This document shows, one piece after another, positions 10,112 through 19,970 of a stretch of DNA of 22,025 nucleotides. Positions within the stretch are counted from its first letter, which is position 1; each line of letters begins with the position of its first letter. The DNA lies in NCBI GenBank assembly GCA_003427395.1, contig BFEA01000073.1:2577575-2599599 (forward strand). Direction: 5' to 3'. The stretch is from Chara braunii. Lineage: Eukaryota > Streptophyta > Charophyceae > Charales > Characeae. The notes beneath the pieces were generated by a model. That model saw only the letters and a program-made list of their open reading frames with translations. It was not told the origin of the DNA and did not search any database. Both the position numbers and the translations under genes were made by a program.

Positions 10112-11842
10112 AATAAGTACTTCCTCCGACAGTTCTCCGAGTTCGATAAGGACAAGATTTTGTCAGCTTACCAACAGACGAGCAAATTTGTAAACACTAG
10201 GGATGTTGATTTCAGTACTGTAACGGATCTAGCCGAAAAGACGGTAGTGACGGAGACATTGGCCTTGCTTAAGGAAGGGGAGGTCATAGATCTGACTGGT
10301 AGAATAGGCGACAAGGTGAAAAAGGAGATTGAAAGCCTACATGAGCGGGTGCACGGGGTTAACAATAAAATTGAAAGGATGGAGGGCGCGCTACTGGTTA
10401 TGCAGGCGCAAGTATCCCGCCCCTCCCTCCCTCCCCAGGAAGTTGTGGTTCCGCCAGGTGTAGCCAACCAGGGATTCGCATGGAGAGATCCTGCTAACGA
10501 GCAATGCAAGTACTGCACCGCGATGGGACATTATGTACGTGCATGCCCAAAGCTCAACCATGATATCTTAAAAAGAAGATGCACCAGGTCCTTAAATGGA
10601 GAGATATTCGGACCACAGGGAAAGCGGGTGAATTGGAACTCACCAGGGGGAATGCGAAGAGTCGTTATCATGCTCAACGGATTAGAGATAACGACCGTAG
10701 AAGCTGAGCCAGTAGTCAATATCGTCTGGGATCAACAGCGGGCCTGCGGGCCGCAGGTCAACTTTATTTTGGAAAGCGATGGACGTGATAGGGTAAACGT
10801 GACCACTCGACTAGGAACGGCTGGGAGAAGGATAAACCGTGACGACATTATGGAGGAGGTCGCCGGAAGCTCCGAACTTCAGGCAGAGCCTGAGGCCGAG
10901 GAACCTGAGAAAGTCTATGGGAAGCCTAGGGAAGAGGAGCTTGCGGACAAGGTTACCGCCGCTAAGAAGAAGTTTCGGTATCAAATCCCGATCCTAAACT
11001 CGTCGGAGATCGATGACACCATTAGCAAGTTGTTAGGAACCATGGTATCGGTATCTTTCCAGACCATGCTGCAAGCTAGTCCTAGGTTGCTCAAAGGGCT
11101 TAGACAACTGTTGACTCGGAGGCGAGTAGAAATAGGCGACAATCCCGAATTACCGGAGGGGGAGAAGGAGGAGGAAGCTCCACAAGAAGTGGCTAACCTT
11201 CAGAGGAGTCGCGGGGACTTGGAGGATCTCGAAAAAGCCTTTGCAGACATCCGCTTGAGCTTGCCCGACCGAGAGGGCGGCGAAGTCATGAGGTCACCAC
11301 TCGGGACAAAGCTTAGCTTTCATGCACTACCCGTAGGGAAGCTGAAAGTCCAGATCGGGAGTCATCATACCGACGCATTAGTAGACGGGGGAACAGAAAT
11401 CACTCTCATAAGAATAGACTTTGCGACAATCACGGGATGTACGGTGAACAAGGAAGTAACAGGGAGCATCCAGGGAGCTGGCGGGAAAATCCAGTTCACT
11501 GGTTACGTCACGAAGTGCGCTGTGAAGGCAGGAGTCAGGGAATCAATTTGGTCATTTCAGCGGATGACCGTAATGGAGGAAATGGACCACGACATAATCC
11601 TCAGGAGGCCGTGGTGCACGAACGTGGAGATGATAGGCATGCACTTTCACGATGACTCATACATGATAGACATAGAGGATCCCGTGACCGACCAGGGAGA
11701 GCTCTTTCGACTCCTTGGAACGGGAGGAGATCCCCCGAAGGGCAAATTGGCAACATGGTCGCCGTCTTTCGAGGATAGTACGCGAAAAGGGGCTTTCGCA
11801 CGGATGGAGGGTATGAGAGAAAAGGGTAGAAATCATGATTGA
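10112..11842 (+). pseudogene. gag C-terminus with CCHC zinc knuckle, fused to aspartic protease
   Basis: This is an uninterrupted frame to TGA 11840-11842, entered by the frameshift near 10110. It begins with the end of the capsid-like region, followed by a probable coiled coil (IESLHERVHGVNNKIERMEG). The nucleocapsid knuckle at 10505-10546 reads CKYCTAMGHYVRAC, an exact CX2CX4HX4C. A charged linker of about 250 residues follows. The retropepsin-like domain has its catalytic Asp at 11384-11386 in ALVDGGTEITLI, then the flap-like GAGGKIQFTGY, then DHDIILRRPW, where the family usually has ILG. The active-site triplet is D-G-G rather than the usual D-S/T-G. The ORF ends overlapping the next by ATGATTGA. 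Confidence 0.85.
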
Positions 11843-12229
11843 GGAAGCATTCAACAAGAAGGAATGGATCAAGATGGGCCTGCTCCAGAAGAAGAGGCGG
11901 CAAGAGAACGAAATCCTAGGAGTTATGGTTGCAGAAAAGGAGTCCGAAGTTGAACTTGGTGCTAGCCTGCCCAAGCAAAAGGAAGTACGCATAGACGTGC
12001 CAGAAGTCGCACTTGAGATCCCCGATCTTTTACAACTCATCAAGGCCCTCAGATACCACAAGGTAGGGGTGGACTCAGCGGCCTTGGCCAAGTTCGAAGG
12101 AGAGGTGCAAAGGGGGTATTGCCTGAATGGGAAACTAGTTAGTATTCAACCACGAGTCGTAGAGGCGTCGAGGGCAATTCAGACCATTCATTTTTTAGGA
12201 GAAAGATCCCGGAAGGAAGTGTTCGAAAG
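11835..12229 (+). pseudogene. pol linker between protease and reverse transcriptase
   Basis: The ATG at 11835 overlaps the previous stop by eight bases (ATGATTGA) and starts a charged, helical stretch (EEAFNKKEWIKMGLLQKKRR) with no known domain, then IPDLLQLIKALRYHKVGVD. Near 12222 the sense passes to another frame, where RKYKPVGKKAKP appears, a typical pre-RT phrase in Ty3/gypsy polyproteins. The frame change at 11835 could be decay or a genuine way to express pol; I favour decay, because other clear frameshifts lie downstream. Confidence 0.6.
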
Positions 12230-13290
12230 TACAAGCCGGTAGGGAAGAAAGCAAAACCGCTCTCGATCCTGCTAGAGACATCAAAGGAAGAGGTTATGGA
12301 AAAGGAGGAAGAGGTCTTTTGAGTGATCCAAGAAAGAAGGGCGATAGAGGGACATCGGATACCAGATGAGGTAGCTGACGCAATGAAGATAGGGATAGAC
12401 GGGTTCCTAACGGAAGAAGAAACCCGCCTGATCAAAAGGACCTGGCAGGAGTTTCATCTGGCCTTTGCCTTTAGTGATCACCAGAAGAAACGATTGGATG
12501 CGAAGCTGATCCCTCCGGTCAGAATCCACACAGTAGAACATGAGTGCTGGAATGACAAGGGGTCGTCCTATGAATTTGGGATAGCAGAAGAAGTAACAGA
12601 CCTCCTTCGAGCAAAGATGGACTCCTTCGTTGCGGAGCCTACGGCGTCACCATACGCAAACCGGTGGTTCGTCTTTCGGAAACCTAACAAGACACTAAGG
12701 TGGATTTAGGACCTGCAGAAGTTGAATGCGGTAACTATCCGGGATGCTGGCTCGCTACCTCAGGCTGACTTATTAGCAGAATCGCACGCCGGTCGGAGCA
12801 TTTACTCCCTGATAGATCTGTACTCGGGGTACGACCAACTTCCGTTGGATGTTCGGGACAGGCTGTACACCGCTATGCACACCCCCGTAGGCCAGCTACA
12901 TATGCAAGTGACTCCTATGGGATTCACAAACTCGGTGGCCGAAGCGCAACGTAGGATGCTCGCCGTGGCCGGGGACATGTTCCCGAAGAAATGTGAGCCT
13001 TACATCGATGACAATCCGATCAAAGGCGCGCAGGAGAAGGACGAGATGGAAGTCCAGCCAGGAATCCGAAGTTTTGTGTGGGACCACCTGCAGGACATCA
13101 AGGACTTACTCCGGCGGTTCCTAGTATACAACATTACGGCAATTGGACCAAAGAGTATCCTAGCGGTGCCGGAGGTAACTATACTAGGATTTCGTTGCGG
13201 TGCTTACGGCAGGAAACCGGATCCAGCAAAGACCGATAAAATATCACAGTGGCCGACACCACTGCGCACGACGACGGAGGTAAGGGATTC
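12224..13290 (+). pseudogene. pol: Reverse transcriptase domain, with three breaks
   Basis: The frame holds TGA 12320-12322 (EEEVF before, VIQERR after) and TAG 12707-12709 (TLRWI before, DLQKLNAV after). Both fit C-to-T changes of CGA and CAG. RT landmarks in order are ASPYANRWFVFRKPNKTLRW, DLQKLNAVTIRD, IYSLIDLYSGYDQLPL (first catalytic Asp), TAMHTPVGQLHMQVTPMGFT, and PYIDDNPIKG with the YIDD metal-binding pair at 13001-13012. A thumb-like segment follows: ILGFRCGAYGRKPDPAKTD. Near 13285 a base appears lost in a G-run, moving the sense into the RNase H frame. The residues needed for catalysis are still present; the gene cannot be translated through. Confidence 0.92.
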
Positions 13291-13872
13291 CTAGGCGTAG
13301 TTGGACTTTGGAGGATCTTCATTAAGAATTTTGCCAAGATTGCTGAGCCTATCCGGGCTATGATCAGGGAGGAAGGGACCATGGACTGGACGGAGGAACG
13401 AGAAGGAGCTGTCCAAAAGCTCAAGGACATATTAACGTCTGAGACAGTCGCCCCGTTCGCGCCCTGTTTTAATGACGAGGTAGGACGACCCTTCATCCTA
13501 GAGACGGATGGAGGACCTTTGGCCGTAGGAGGTGTGTTGATTCAAAGGGATGAGGGAGGAAAAGAGAGACCAATTAGGTTTGAAAGTAGAACCTTGAACT
13601 CCGCAGAGCGGCGGTACTCTCAGTTCAAGAAGGAGGTTCTAGCCATCTTGCACTGTCTTAAGACTTTTCAGGCCTACCTGTTTGGGAGGCGGTTCATCCT
13701 CAGGATCGATCCGACGAATGTTGCAGGGGCCTTAAAGAATTACAGGCCTATAGATCCGACAGTGGGAAAATGGGTAGGATTTATCTAGCAGTTTGATTAT
13801 AAGATCGAACAGATTGCGGGAATTAGGAACAAGGCTGATGGGCTGAGCCGAGTCTGCATCACTCCCGAAGGG
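13285..13872 (+). pseudogene. pol: RNase H domain
   Basis: After the frameshift the connection region reads GFLGVVGLWRIFIKNFAKIA, as is usual between RT and RNase H in Ty3/gypsy. RNase H acidic residues are visible: D in FILETDGGPLAVGGVLIQ, E in YSQFKKEVLAIL, D in FILRIDPTN, and the final D in RNKADGLSR. TAG at 13786-13788 lies between WVGFI and QFDYKIE, where family members normally have W, so TGG to TAG is likely. It would remove the RNA strand of the hybrid during reverse transcription (family knowledge). Confidence 0.9.
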
Positions 13873-15557
13873 GTGGAGGATGCGGAACCCATAGATGCGT
13901 TCCTCGAATACGAAGGAGGAACTCTTGCGGTGGATAACGAAATGATGAGCGAAGAATGCACATCGGGAGAACTATTGATCCAGACTTTGGAGAAGGCGGC
14001 GCCTGCCGTAGTAGCAGAACTTAGAGAAGGACCAGTCACCACTCGAGGGCACAAAGAAGAAAAGGACTCGTGGGGAGCGATAGTGGTACCGAAAGAGGAG
14101 CTAATAGCAATGGCAGTCGAAGGAGGCCGCGAAGCAGTGATGAGCTTAGTGGAATCTTGGGAAAGGAAAGAGTTACAATGGATGGTAAATCAGATGCAGG
14201 AAGAAAATGATGGGGGTAAGGAAGGAGAGGGGTTTTTCTATGTCCAATCATATGAAGGGCTCTTTCGGGAGATCGGGCTGCTGCTGGTCGGAAACAAACA
14301 ACCTACGAAAGTTAGTATCAAAGCAAGAGAAGAAGCCGAAAGGTACGTCCTAAGGAGCGGGCACTTGTTCCGAAGGGAGGAAGGTGCTATGCCCAAAAGG
14401 GTTGTATGCGGAAGATCTAGGCAAGTAGTCGTTATCCAGGCGATGTACGATGGGTTAGCTGGAGGTCATCGATCGTCCAAAGGGAGGCTTGCAAAGATAA
14501 CGCCACTCTATTATTGGCCAGGCATGGCAGGCATGGTCGCCATATACTGCCAGACTTGCCTTATTTGCCAAGAACGAAGCTCGGTGCGAGTCTTCGAGCC
14601 GCTTAGACCAACACGGGTGCTCAGGTCGGGACATCTGGTCCACCTCGACCTTGCGGGCCTGTATCAACGGACGGGTACATGTATATCCTGGATGCGCGAG
14701 ACAACTTGAGTGGGTTCGTGGAGGCAGTCGCCCTCAAGAAGAAGACAGGGAGGAGTGTGGCAGACTGGATAAAAGATTTCTACTTGAGGCATCCGTTCGT
14801 CAGGAGGTTTATAGCAGACAATGGGACGAAATTTGTGAACCAAGAGGTATTGGGGATGCTCAAGAGACTCTGCGTGCCGATCAAACTCGTCGAGCCGTAT
14901 CACCCTGAGGCCAATGCACCTGTGGAAAGGGGGCACCGAACCTTGAAGAATATGATTGCAAAGCTCGCAGCGGACCATCTGGGGAACTGGCCTAGGTATC
15001 TTAAGCAGGCTGTCTTTGCAGAGAATATGACCCCTAAAAGGACAACAGGATGTATCCCGGCAGAGCTTTGGTATGGAAGGGAGATCGACTTTCCTGTGGA
15101 AGCCTTGGTACGTACCTGGAATAGGTTAGATGATAATCCGCGAATGACCACTGAAGAATTAATCGAGGCAAGATGTCAACAAATCCTTAAGAATGAGGAG
15201 GTCATGGAAGACATCGCCAACCGGGTACTAGACACCAGAATGAGGGACAAAACAAGGTGGGACCAGGTTAAGAATGTCAGAAAGGAGCCACTCCAAGTGG
15301 GAGAGATGGTATTGCTAAGGAACTCAGCACTAGAAAGTACTTGGTCGGGACAACTGGGAAAAAGGTTTAAAGGCGCCTACCGGGTCGCCAAGCGGGTGAG
15401 ACTGAACACCTTCGAACTGGAAGATTTGGATGAAACTGGATTGAAATGGCCCTTTCCTGACCAGCGATTGGTCAGGTTTCTGAGTCGAGACCCGGTGGAA
15501 CAGTGGCTTCAGGAGGCCGAACATAAGGAAACTGAGGAGCCACAAGCTAAGGACTGA
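13873..15557 (+). pseudogene. pol: Integrase: HHCC, D,D35E core and GPY/F-like C-terminus
   Basis: A linker rich in E precedes the zinc domain at about 14437-14575: AMYDGLAGGHRSSKGR, YYWPGMAGM, CQTCLICQ. The first His of HHCC appears to be Tyr (MYDG where MHDG is usual). The core has Asp at 14647-14649 (VHLDLAG), Asp at 14817-14819 (IADNGTKF) and Glu at 14925-14927 (NAPVERGHRT). I count 35 residues between the last two, the D,D35E spacing. A frameshift near 14672 falls just after the first Asp. The C-terminus has VGEMVLLRN and RFKGAYRVAKRV...TFELEDLD, a GPY/F-like module. No chromodomain follows before TGA 15555-15557. Confidence 0.92.
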
Positions 15558-15914
15558 CCACAACCTTGGCCAAACTCTTGGTTGTCTCTGACCATGTTCA
15601 TGGGACTGTCATTTATTTTTATTTTTTTTGGCTTGACTGACTGGGGTTGAGAGGCGGCGTGACTTGGGGGGGTTGCAATATCTGGCCGGTACGACAACGG
15701 GAAGGGATGCTGGGGCATTGTACCATAGTTTTTGACCGGAAAAAAATGGGACATTCACAAACGGCGCATTCGCATGTATAATAGGGGCATGGTGCGAAAA
15801 CTGTTGGGAGCATTCTGGAAAAACGGGGAACTGCCTACCGGACTGGGGAAGTGGGTGCATGAGGGGTTTGTCGGGCGTTGTTTTGTTATATAGGATCTAA
15901 AAAGAAAAGAGAAG
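15558..15914. other. Spacer between integrase and the 3' ORF
   Basis: I see no gene. A T-rich tract lies at about 15611-15629 and a run of seven G at about 15666-15672. TTATATAGG at about 15886-15894 is TATA-like and lies 20-30 bases before the ATG at 15915, too close for a usual promoter of that start. Start-stop shadows on the minus strand carry no motif. Confidence 0.4.
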
Positions 15915-16819
15915 ATGGAATTCGGCAACGAAAACGACAGCGGGGCGGTCAACAGGCCTACCGGAGGGGAGGAAGCAGAACCAAGCCAAGGAAGGAGGGG
16001 GCAAAGAGAAAGTTGTACATAGGACTCATGGGTGGGCCAGTGTTAGGCAGGGGTGGAAAGAAATGCTTGTGTAGGAAGCTCTCACCCCTCCGCAAGGGAG
16101 AAGGCATTGAAATCTCGTCTGACAGTGAGGGAGAGAAGGAAAGCGCAAATGTGGAAGAATGGGGCAATGCAGAAATGGGAGATGAGATTCAGGTCTCTAA
16201 TGAGGAAGGGGCCAACAAGGGCAAACGACGTGAGACTTGGCATGGGGAAAGCGAGGGGGGACAAGGTATGCACAATGAACGTGAGGAGGATGAGGAAAAA
16301 AGGAAGAGCCCGCTAAAAGGACGAAGTGGTCATGACAGTTGCGAGGGGTATGGGGCAGGGATAGAGACCCCTTTTACCTACGATCCGAAGAACCTTGGTG
16401 GTGGGTATAGCCCCATACGGACAGAGGACGAGGAGAAAAATGTGCGAGAAGTCATAAAAATCAGCGACGGGGATGAGAGGGATGAGATCTCAAGGCCTAG
16501 GGAAGAGGGGCGGCCTCCGATGCACCCGCCGGGCGACGGGGCTTTCAGATGGGAGGACGAGTTTGGGCCGACACCTAGCCATTGGTTTCAGCAATGGACA
16601 AACGTGATCAGACACGAGTGGATTGTCAAGACTCGGGAACTCGCAAGGGCGGGGGTGAAAGCCACACCACTGGATTTTTTTAACGAGGAAGAATTGCGAA
16701 AAATTGTGAGGATAAGGAGAGAAATTGAGACCTTCGGCCTGGGGGTTAGACAGCCGGCTGAGGAACAGGGTGGACCAGGAAGCAAGCAAGATGAGGCACA
16801 AGACAACAGTAGGCATTAA
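15915..16819 (+). pseudogene. 3' accessory ORF, acidic protein of unknown function
   Basis: The longest frame is 15878-16819 but lacks an ATG near its start. An ATG at 15915 in another frame gives MEFGNENDSGAVNRPTGGEE and ends at a stop near 16020. I suggest the true start is 15915 and that a frameshift lies near 16000-16020; this is inference. The main frame has EGIEISSDSEGEKESANVEE, many E/K/G residues, then VREVIKISDGDERDE. A more ordered C-terminal segment has FGPTPSHWFQQWTNVIRHEW, KTRELARAG and FFNEEELRKIVRIRREIE. The acidic IEISSDSE phrase resembles a SUMO-interacting or CK2-type motif, but this is only a resemblance. It lies on the same strand 357 bases after integrase, so it may be an element accessory gene. 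Confidence 0.5.
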
Positions 16820-17520
16820 AAGTTGATTGAGTGTTGGGCAAGAATTCTAGTTTTAATTCTCAATTGCAAAACATTGGAGCAGAATGTGTATAGTATGAGT
16901 GAGTTTGCAAAGGATGAGTGATCGAAGGGTCAGCTAAGACTGCGTCGTGACAAGATTAGAAGATAGCATATTGAGGCTACCTTTGGATGAACTACCTTCG
17001 AAAGTGGGTACACAAGACAAGGACATGGGGCATGGGATGAGACCAGTTGAGAAGAGAGTATTATGAAATTTGGATGGAATGAGGATTGTGCTTTTGAAGA
17101 AAGAAATTGTGCGTACGGATTGACGAGTGAGCAAGGCATTGAATGTTGGTCAAGAGAGGTTAGGGAACCTATGGGTTAAGGGGCGTAAAGAACACTCCTT
17201 CCCTAGGAACCTAATCCAACTGAGTCATGAATGAGTCTGAGAAATAGCCTAAACCCGAGTGATCAGAAATAGTGAAAATGGAAGGGGCGCCCCTGTCTTT
17301 TGTTATGGATGAACGACCGGGTGGGCTAAGTGCTGCTTGGGGTCGCGAACCCCAACTCGAGTACTAGACGCTGAGTCAGATGTACGCATGGATGATACAT
17401 TATTGAGAGAAATGGAAAAAGGGAGACAGCACGCAAAACAAAAATGCGATGAGATGGCCACCTTCTAACCTCCGAGACAGAAATGGGATCCGTAACCTCG
17501 AGGCCCACCCCCTCGGGCAC
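16820..17520. other. Non-coding, purine-rich
   Basis: No supported ORF. The plus strand is strongly G/A-rich, which leaves long minus-strand frames open by chance. I see no repeat of note before 17526. Confidence 0.5.
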
Positions 17521-17525
17521 TAACA

Positions 17526-17685
17526 TTGAGAATGGAAAGGAATGGCCCTAACCAGGCTGTTCGACTTGAGAATGGAAAAAAATGGCCCTAACCAGGTGGT
17601 TCGACTTGAGAATGAAAAAGAATGGCCCTGACCAAGTTGTTCGACTTGAGAATGGATAAGAACGACCCTAACCAGGTTGTTCGGG
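17526..17685. repeat. Minisatellite, 40-bp unit, 4 copies
   Basis: TTGAGAATGG or TTGAGAATGA starts units at 17526, 17566, 17606 and 17646. Each continues with AATGGCCCTAACCAGG or a close variant and TTCGAC. Period is exactly 40. Confidence 0.92.
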
Positions 17686-17804
17686 AATGACCCCTAACAA
17701 GGGTTATTCCTTTTGAAATAGGCACTGGGGTCCCCTGCATATTGGATTGAGAAAGGTTGATTGAGAAAGGTTGATTGAGAATGTGTTGGAATGAGCGATA
17801 AGAT

Positions 17805-18115
17805 GGAAAAGGGCCGGTGGGTCGGTCATTGAAATAGTCAATGGATGGATGGAAGAGAAGGAAAAGGGTCGGTGGGTCGGTCATTGAAATAGCCAATGGT
17901 TGGATGGAAGAGACGGAAAAGGGTCGGTGGGTCGGTCATTGAAATAGCCAACAGATGGATGGAAGAGATGGAAAAGGCCAGTGGGTCGGTCATTGAAATA
18001 GCCAATGCGAGGAATGGAAGAGATGGAAAAGGTCGGTGGGTCGGTCATTGAAATAGCGAATGAGAGGAATGGAAGAGATGGAAAAGGTCGGTGGATCGGT
18101 CGCTGAAATTGCCAA
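17805..18115. repeat. Minisatellite, 55-bp unit, 6 copies
   Basis: GTCGGTCATTGAAATAG recurs at about 17821, 17876, 17931, 17985 and 18040, with a diverged last copy (ATCGGTCGCTGAAATTG) at 18095. Units also contain GGAAGAGATGGAAAAGG. Just upstream (17748-17780) there are three short GATTGAGAAAGGTT-type repeats. Confidence 0.92.
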
Positions 18116-19298
18116 GGGGGCAGAAAAAAGATATGAATGAGAAAGACAGAATAAAAGAGGCGGAACCTTAAAGCCACGAGGGGCAGAGACTGTTGGGACG
18201 GTCACAAAGATTGGGTGTTGAGGAATGAGAATTGAGGATTGGATGCGCGGAAGGGTCAGCCTTGAGAAATGACTATTGAGAGAATGACCGCCAGACCGGC
18301 CGTGTGGGTGGCCTTGTTGATGAGAGGCTGACGGACCAGTTATGAGAATGAGCCTTGGAAATAGCATTCGATTGAATGCTTGAGGATTGAATATTGCATT
18401 GCATAGTCAGGGGACCCTAAGCAACTTGAAATGGACTTGGAAATAGCCTTGAAATGAATTTTTCTCTTTTTCTAGTCTTTGGCCTCAGCAGGAGGGGGAT
18501 ACCGGTGCTTGCACCGCGACCCCAAGACCTCTATCCCTGTAAGGGAAAAAGTCTCAGCGCGACCTGTTCCTCTTGTAAAAGGATGAGGGTTAAAGGACCA
18601 AGGCACCTACCGCTTGGATCGGTGCGGGACGTCCGGAACTGACCCCGACAATGAGCTCTAGTCGGGAAGTTCAAGTTGCGCCTCGTGTTGAACGCCTAAA
18701 CGTCAAAGGGTGAGAGAACCAAATGGGCGAGAGAGCCATTTTTGTTTTCTAGTCTCTTTTGTTCTCCCCAACTACACGCCATGCCGTTGAGGGGCGGCAT
18801 GGCCGCTTGGAATGGACCACGGCGCTCGCGTTAAGTTGAGCAGCATTGTCCAGAGGGAGGAGTTGGGCGTGGTACCGGGTGGAAGCCACGACCACCACGG
18901 GGCATTGACACCGCCCCGCCGGAGCATTACAACCGCTTCGGGACTAATTACGAGGTCTTCGCAACTGCACTCGTGGACTAATTGAGAGCCCCAACTCTCT
19001 TGAAAGGAAGAGGCCGGATCTAGAAAATTACCACTCGGGAGGAACGATGCGCGAGGAATGCTAGTACGGCTAGACGAGGCCCTGAAAGGCTTGGATTGGA
19101 CTTGCCTACCAGACGTGAGGAGGAACCTCAGTATTGGTGCTCGCCACGTAAGAGAAGAAAGGTCGGACCGAGTAGAAGGATGAGGCGTCGTCCGCTGGGG
19201 AGGAACTGATCACTCTTCCTTTTGTTAAGCGGATGGGCTTGTGTCCTTGGCTTGCGGTTGGTGGACCAAAGGTCTCGTGCCTCCGAGTGAGGACCAGT
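18116..19298. other. Non-coding, with one strong hairpin
   Basis: No supported gene. A short frame at 18454-18642 has no motif. A perfect inverted repeat lies at 18778-18803: GCCATGCCG, eight-base loop TTGAGGGG, CGGCATGGC. A smaller one, CGGTGC-TT-GCACCG, lies at 18503-18516. Between 18640 and 19100 base use is more balanced and GC-rich than in the flanks, so this may be a different sequence unit. Confidence 0.4.
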
Positions 19299-19340
19299 CG
19301 TGCGATGGGGACATCGCGTTTTGAGTGGGGGGAAGGTGTG
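19299..19340 (+). promoter_or_regulatory. Polypurine-tract-like site with hairpin, first of two
   Basis: GTGCGATGGGGACATCGC contains GCGATG, loop GGGA, CATCGC, a six-base stem. It is followed by GAGTGGGGGGAAGG and then TGTG. A G-rich purine tract directly before TG is how the 3' LTR of Ty3/gypsy elements begins. A near copy is at 20621. If real, an LTR may start near 19337. Confidence 0.45.
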
Positions 19341-19403
19341 CCATCTACCGAAGAAAAAGCGTGCAAAAGAGAAGGATACCATGAGCATAAGGATGAATAA
19401 GTA

Positions 19404-19760
19404 ATTGACTTTGCGCAGGCTTGAGAAGAGGCCTGGCAAGATGTCCAGAAGAGAAGAATGGATGAGTAATTGACTTTGCGCAGGCTTGAGAAAAGGCCTG
19501 GCAAAATGTCCAGAAGAGAAACGGGTGATAAATTGACGTTGCATGACCTTGAGAAAAGGTCTGGCAAACGACTTGTGTGATTGATTTGGCATGAGCCTCA
19601 AAATGGGCCGAGCAAGACATCTGAAAAAAAAAAGACTTGTATGATGGACTATGTATAGATCTGAGAGAAAGACTAGCAGGCTGGAAAACAGATGAGTATT
19701 TGGTTTGCATGAGTCTGAGAAAAATGTCTGACAAGGTGTCCGAAAGAGAAATGCACAAGG
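19404..19760. repeat. Minisatellite, about 48-65-bp unit, about 6 diverged copies
   Basis: ATTGACTTTGCGCAGGCTTG with GGCCTGGCAAGATGTCCAGA begins at 19404 and again at 19469. Weaker copies start near 19532, 19580, 19644 and 19698 (for example TTGCATGAGTCTGAGAAAAA, then TGTCTGACAAGGTGTCCGAA). Copies decay towards the right. A 272-codon minus-strand frame across it reflects the repeat, not a gene. Confidence 0.85.
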
Positions 19761-19970
19761 GATGAACTGGGCAGCATGCATGAAAAAGTTAAAAATAAGC
19801 AAGGAACAAGAAAGGACAAAAGAGTGATATGAATGCGAAATTGGCAGGACCTGAGGAAAGTCGGGGGAAAGGACCTGGGGGAGATGCATGAGGATTTGGC
19901 AATGCCTGAACGTCGGAAAACGGGAAAGGGAAAATATGGATTGCACGGGCCGAAAAGTAGATAATTTTTA

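Larger units (their letters stand above)
8988..15557 (+). mobile_element. Ty3/gypsy-type LTR retrotransposon core (gag-pol), degenerate
   Basis: Domain order on the plus strand is Gag with CCHC knuckle, aspartic protease, reverse transcriptase, RNase H, integrase. Integrase after RNase H is the diagnostic Ty3/gypsy (Metaviridae) order. RT keeps YIDD (13001-13012), integrase keeps D,D35E, and the C-terminus has a GPY/F-like module. No chromodomain is evident. Coding is broken by four in-frame stops (9558, 12320, 12707, 13786) and apparent frameshifts near 10110, 12222, 13285 and 14672, plus a frame change at 11835-11842, so the copy is dead. RT wording such as DLQKLNAVTIRDAG and LIDLYSGYDQLPLDVRDR differs from the common angiosperm Tekay, Athila or Reina types. 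True element ends are unknown; see the polypurine-like sites at 19299 and 20621. Confidence 0.93.

Noticed and set aside
16930-17139. Minus-strand frames in the tail region
   Set aside because: Low-complexity shadows of purine-rich plus-strand DNA.
19128-19946. 272-codon minus-strand open frame with repeated ARPFLK-type segments
   Set aside because: It is the complement of the minisatellite at 19404-19760. The purine-rich plus strand keeps the minus strand free of stops. No motif and no start context.
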